Shown piece by piece: positions 62,805 through 64,000 of a DNA stretch of 64,000 bases. The stretch comes from Micavibrio sp964400125 (GTDB lineage: Bacteria > Pseudomonadota > Alphaproteobacteria > Micavibrionales > Micavibrionaceae). Within the stretch, counting starts at the first letter, position 1, and every line of letters begins with the position of its first letter. The notes beneath the pieces were generated by a model. The model did not search any database and was not told where the DNA came from. It saw only the letters and a program-made list of their open reading frames with translations. The stretch is from contig CAYNSR010000005.1 in assembly GCA_964400125.1 (NCBI GenBank), positions 124,001 to 188,000 on the forward strand. Reading direction: 5' to 3'. The position numbers were made by a program, and so were the translations under genes.

Positions 62805-63842
62805 TTATTCTTCCAGCAAATCAATCTGCACATTCTTGGGTGCTTTCAACCCGAGATATTTAAACCCCTTCTCCGAAATCATCCGCCCGCGCGGGGTCCT
62901 CTGTACGAAACCCTGCTGCATCAGATAAGGTTCGATAACATCCTCGATCATATCCCGCTGGTCGGAGAGCGCCGCCGCAAGGGTTTCGACGCCCACAGGG
63001 CCGCCGCCGTAATTTTCAGCAATGCAGCGCAGGTACAAACGATCCATCCCGTCCAGCCCCTGCCCGTCAACATCAAGGCGATTCAGGGCTTCATTCGCGG
63101 CCTTGGCATCAATCGTTCCGACCTTCAGCACATGGGCAAAATCGCGCACACGGCGGGTCAGACGTCCGGCAATGCGCGGTGTACCGCGTGAACGGCGGGC
63201 AATTTCATACGCACCTTCATCGGTCATGTCCATGTCCAGAATGCCCGCCGCCCGCCGCACGATCAGCGCCAGTTCGTCGGCATCGTAAAATTCCAGCCGC
63301 AATGGAATCCCAAAACGATCCCGCAAGGGGTTACTGAGAAGGCCGCTGCGCGTTGTCGCACCCACGAGTGTGAATTTCGGCAGATCAATCTGGATCGACC
63401 GCGCCGCCGGGCCTTCACCGATAATCAGATCGAGTTTTCCATCCTCCATCGCCGGATAGAGAATTTCCTCGACATGGGTGTTGAGACGATGAATTTCATC
63501 GATAAATAAAATATCGTTCGGTTCCAGATTGGTCAGGATCGCGGCGAGGTCCCCCGCCTTGGAAATCACCGGACCCGAAGTGGCACGAAACCCCACGCCC
63601 ATTTCCCGCGCCACAATCTGCGCCAGCGTGGTCTTCCCCAACCCCGGCGGGCCGAACAACAAAACATGGTCGATGGCATCGCCGCGCGATTTTGCCGCCT
63701 CGATATAAACCCGCAAATTTTCCCGCAACACCCGCTGGCCGACAAAATCTTCCAGACGCTGCGGGCGAATGGAGACCTCATCGGCATCGGCGTCCGTTTT
63801 TTGTATCTCGAGATCGGGGGTGCGTTCCAGAACGGGTTTCAT
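62805..63842 (-). CDS. ruvB: Holliday junction helicase RuvB
   Basis: AAA+ motor driving branch migration with RuvA. Motifs: RPQRLEDFVGQ, LLFGPPGLGKTTLAQIVA (Walker A), ILFIDEIHRLN (Walker B), GATTRSGLLSNPLRDRFG (sensor 1) and the C-terminal winged helix with YLMQQGFVQRTPRGR. 345 residues; begins 70 bp after the ruvA stop. Confidence 0.97.
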   Translation of the reverse strand: MKPVLERTPDLEIQKTDADADEVSIRPQRLEDFVGQRVLRENLRVYIEAAKSRGDAIDHVLLFGPPGLGKTTLAQIVAREMGVGFRATSGPVISKAGDLAAILTNLEPNDILFIDEIHRLNTHVEEILYPAMEDGKLDLIIGEGPAARSIQIDLPKFTLVGATTRSGLLSNPLRDRFGIPLRLEFYDADELALIVRRAAGILDMDMTDEGAYEIARRSRGTPRIAGRLTRRVRDFAHVLKVGTIDAKAANEALNRLDVDGQGLDGMDRLYLRCIAENYGGGPVGVETLAAALSDQRDMIEDVIEPYLMQQGFVQRTPRGRMISEKGFKYLGLKAPKNVQIDLLEE

Positions 63843-63912
63843 GCAGGCAGATTAAGGAAAAAATGGCCAAAAACCAAGGCTTTCCGCCAAAAATTGATAG
63901 ACTTATGCAGAG

Positions 63913-64000
63913 TTAATTGCTCAATTCTTTCAATGCAATCCGGATCAAATCCTGCAAGTTACCGTTATCGTTCGCCTTGGCCCGCGCCTGCAAAACCGCG
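63913..64000 (-). CDS. ruvA: Holliday junction protein RuvA, C-terminal end (partial)
   Basis: The last 29 codons, read from the window edge, give AVLQARAKANDNGNLQDL then IRIALKELSN and a TAA at 63915-63913. This matches the RuvA domain III end (xxLQDLIRxxLKEL). The gene runs off the window; the order ruvA-ruvB supports it. Confidence 0.82.
   Translation of the reverse strand, partial: AVLQARAKANDNGNLQDLIRIALKELSN

Overview
The window reads as chromosome from a Gram-negative alphaproteobacterium. The pointers are split ATP synthase b and b' genes next to atpB and atpE, a ruvB-ybgC-tolQRAB cluster, a TIGR02302-type membrane protein after lysA, bolA with a J-domain gene and cobS, and rsfS-rlmH-envC-ctpA-deacetylase-rppH. 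Genes are tightly packed, fairly GC-rich and often overlap by ATGA. No rRNA, tRNA, CRISPR array or prophage is visible. A Micavibrio-like or other Rhodospirillales-related host is my guess from memory, not something the sequence proves.

Layout. 1-6.1 kb: DsbA-like oxidoreductase, SMC, a small unknown, an M48 protease and a stand-alone atpI. 6.1-8.3 kb: the one clearly mobile patch, two decayed IS630-type transposase genes fused to each other beside a ribbon-helix-helix gene. 8.3-13.6 kb: bolA, J-domain protein, cobS, a MotA/MotB-like pair and an S41 protease. 13.7-24 kb: sulfurtransferase, ispG, a putative zinc protease, RodZ-like protein, two lipoproteins, lysC, ubiG, a HIG1-like protein and a pentapeptide-repeat protein. 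24-33.4 kb: tlpA, an LptM-like lipoprotein, lysA, TIGR02302 protein, zinc-ribbon protein and the ftsE-ftsX-ydcF-like-plsC operon. 33.4-36.5 kb: prephenate dehydrogenase, chorismate mutase, methyltransferase and Nudix hydrolase. 36.8-45.7 kb: PpiC, SecA, two oxidoreductases, CorC/HlyC protein, aroB and aroK. 45.9-53.3 kb: a small membrane protein, a large periplasmic protein, xerD, accA, atpB-E-F'-F and nadD. 53.5-64 kb: rsfS, rlmH, envC, ctpA, deacetylase, rppH, tolBARQ, ybgC, ruvB and the end of ruvA.

Functional themes. Much of the window serves the envelope and division: SMC, FtsEX, EnvC, XerD, Tol-Pal, RodZ, two S41 proteases, PlsC, SecA and PpiC. Amino-acid and aromatic biosynthesis is represented by lysC, lysA, aroB, aroK, tyrA and chorismate mutase. 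Energy and cofactors are represented by ATP synthase Fo, ubiG, ispG and nadD.

The most notable oddities are atpI lying 44 kb from the other Fo genes, a HETAH-motif protein of unknown family, a MotB-like protein with a weak C-terminal domain, a chorismate mutase whose second half lacks the dehydratase signature, an identical 23-bp palindromic element at two convergent gene ends, and several families of intergenic palindromes, often in inverted pairs. I did not find a clear multi-gene novel defence or secretion system.
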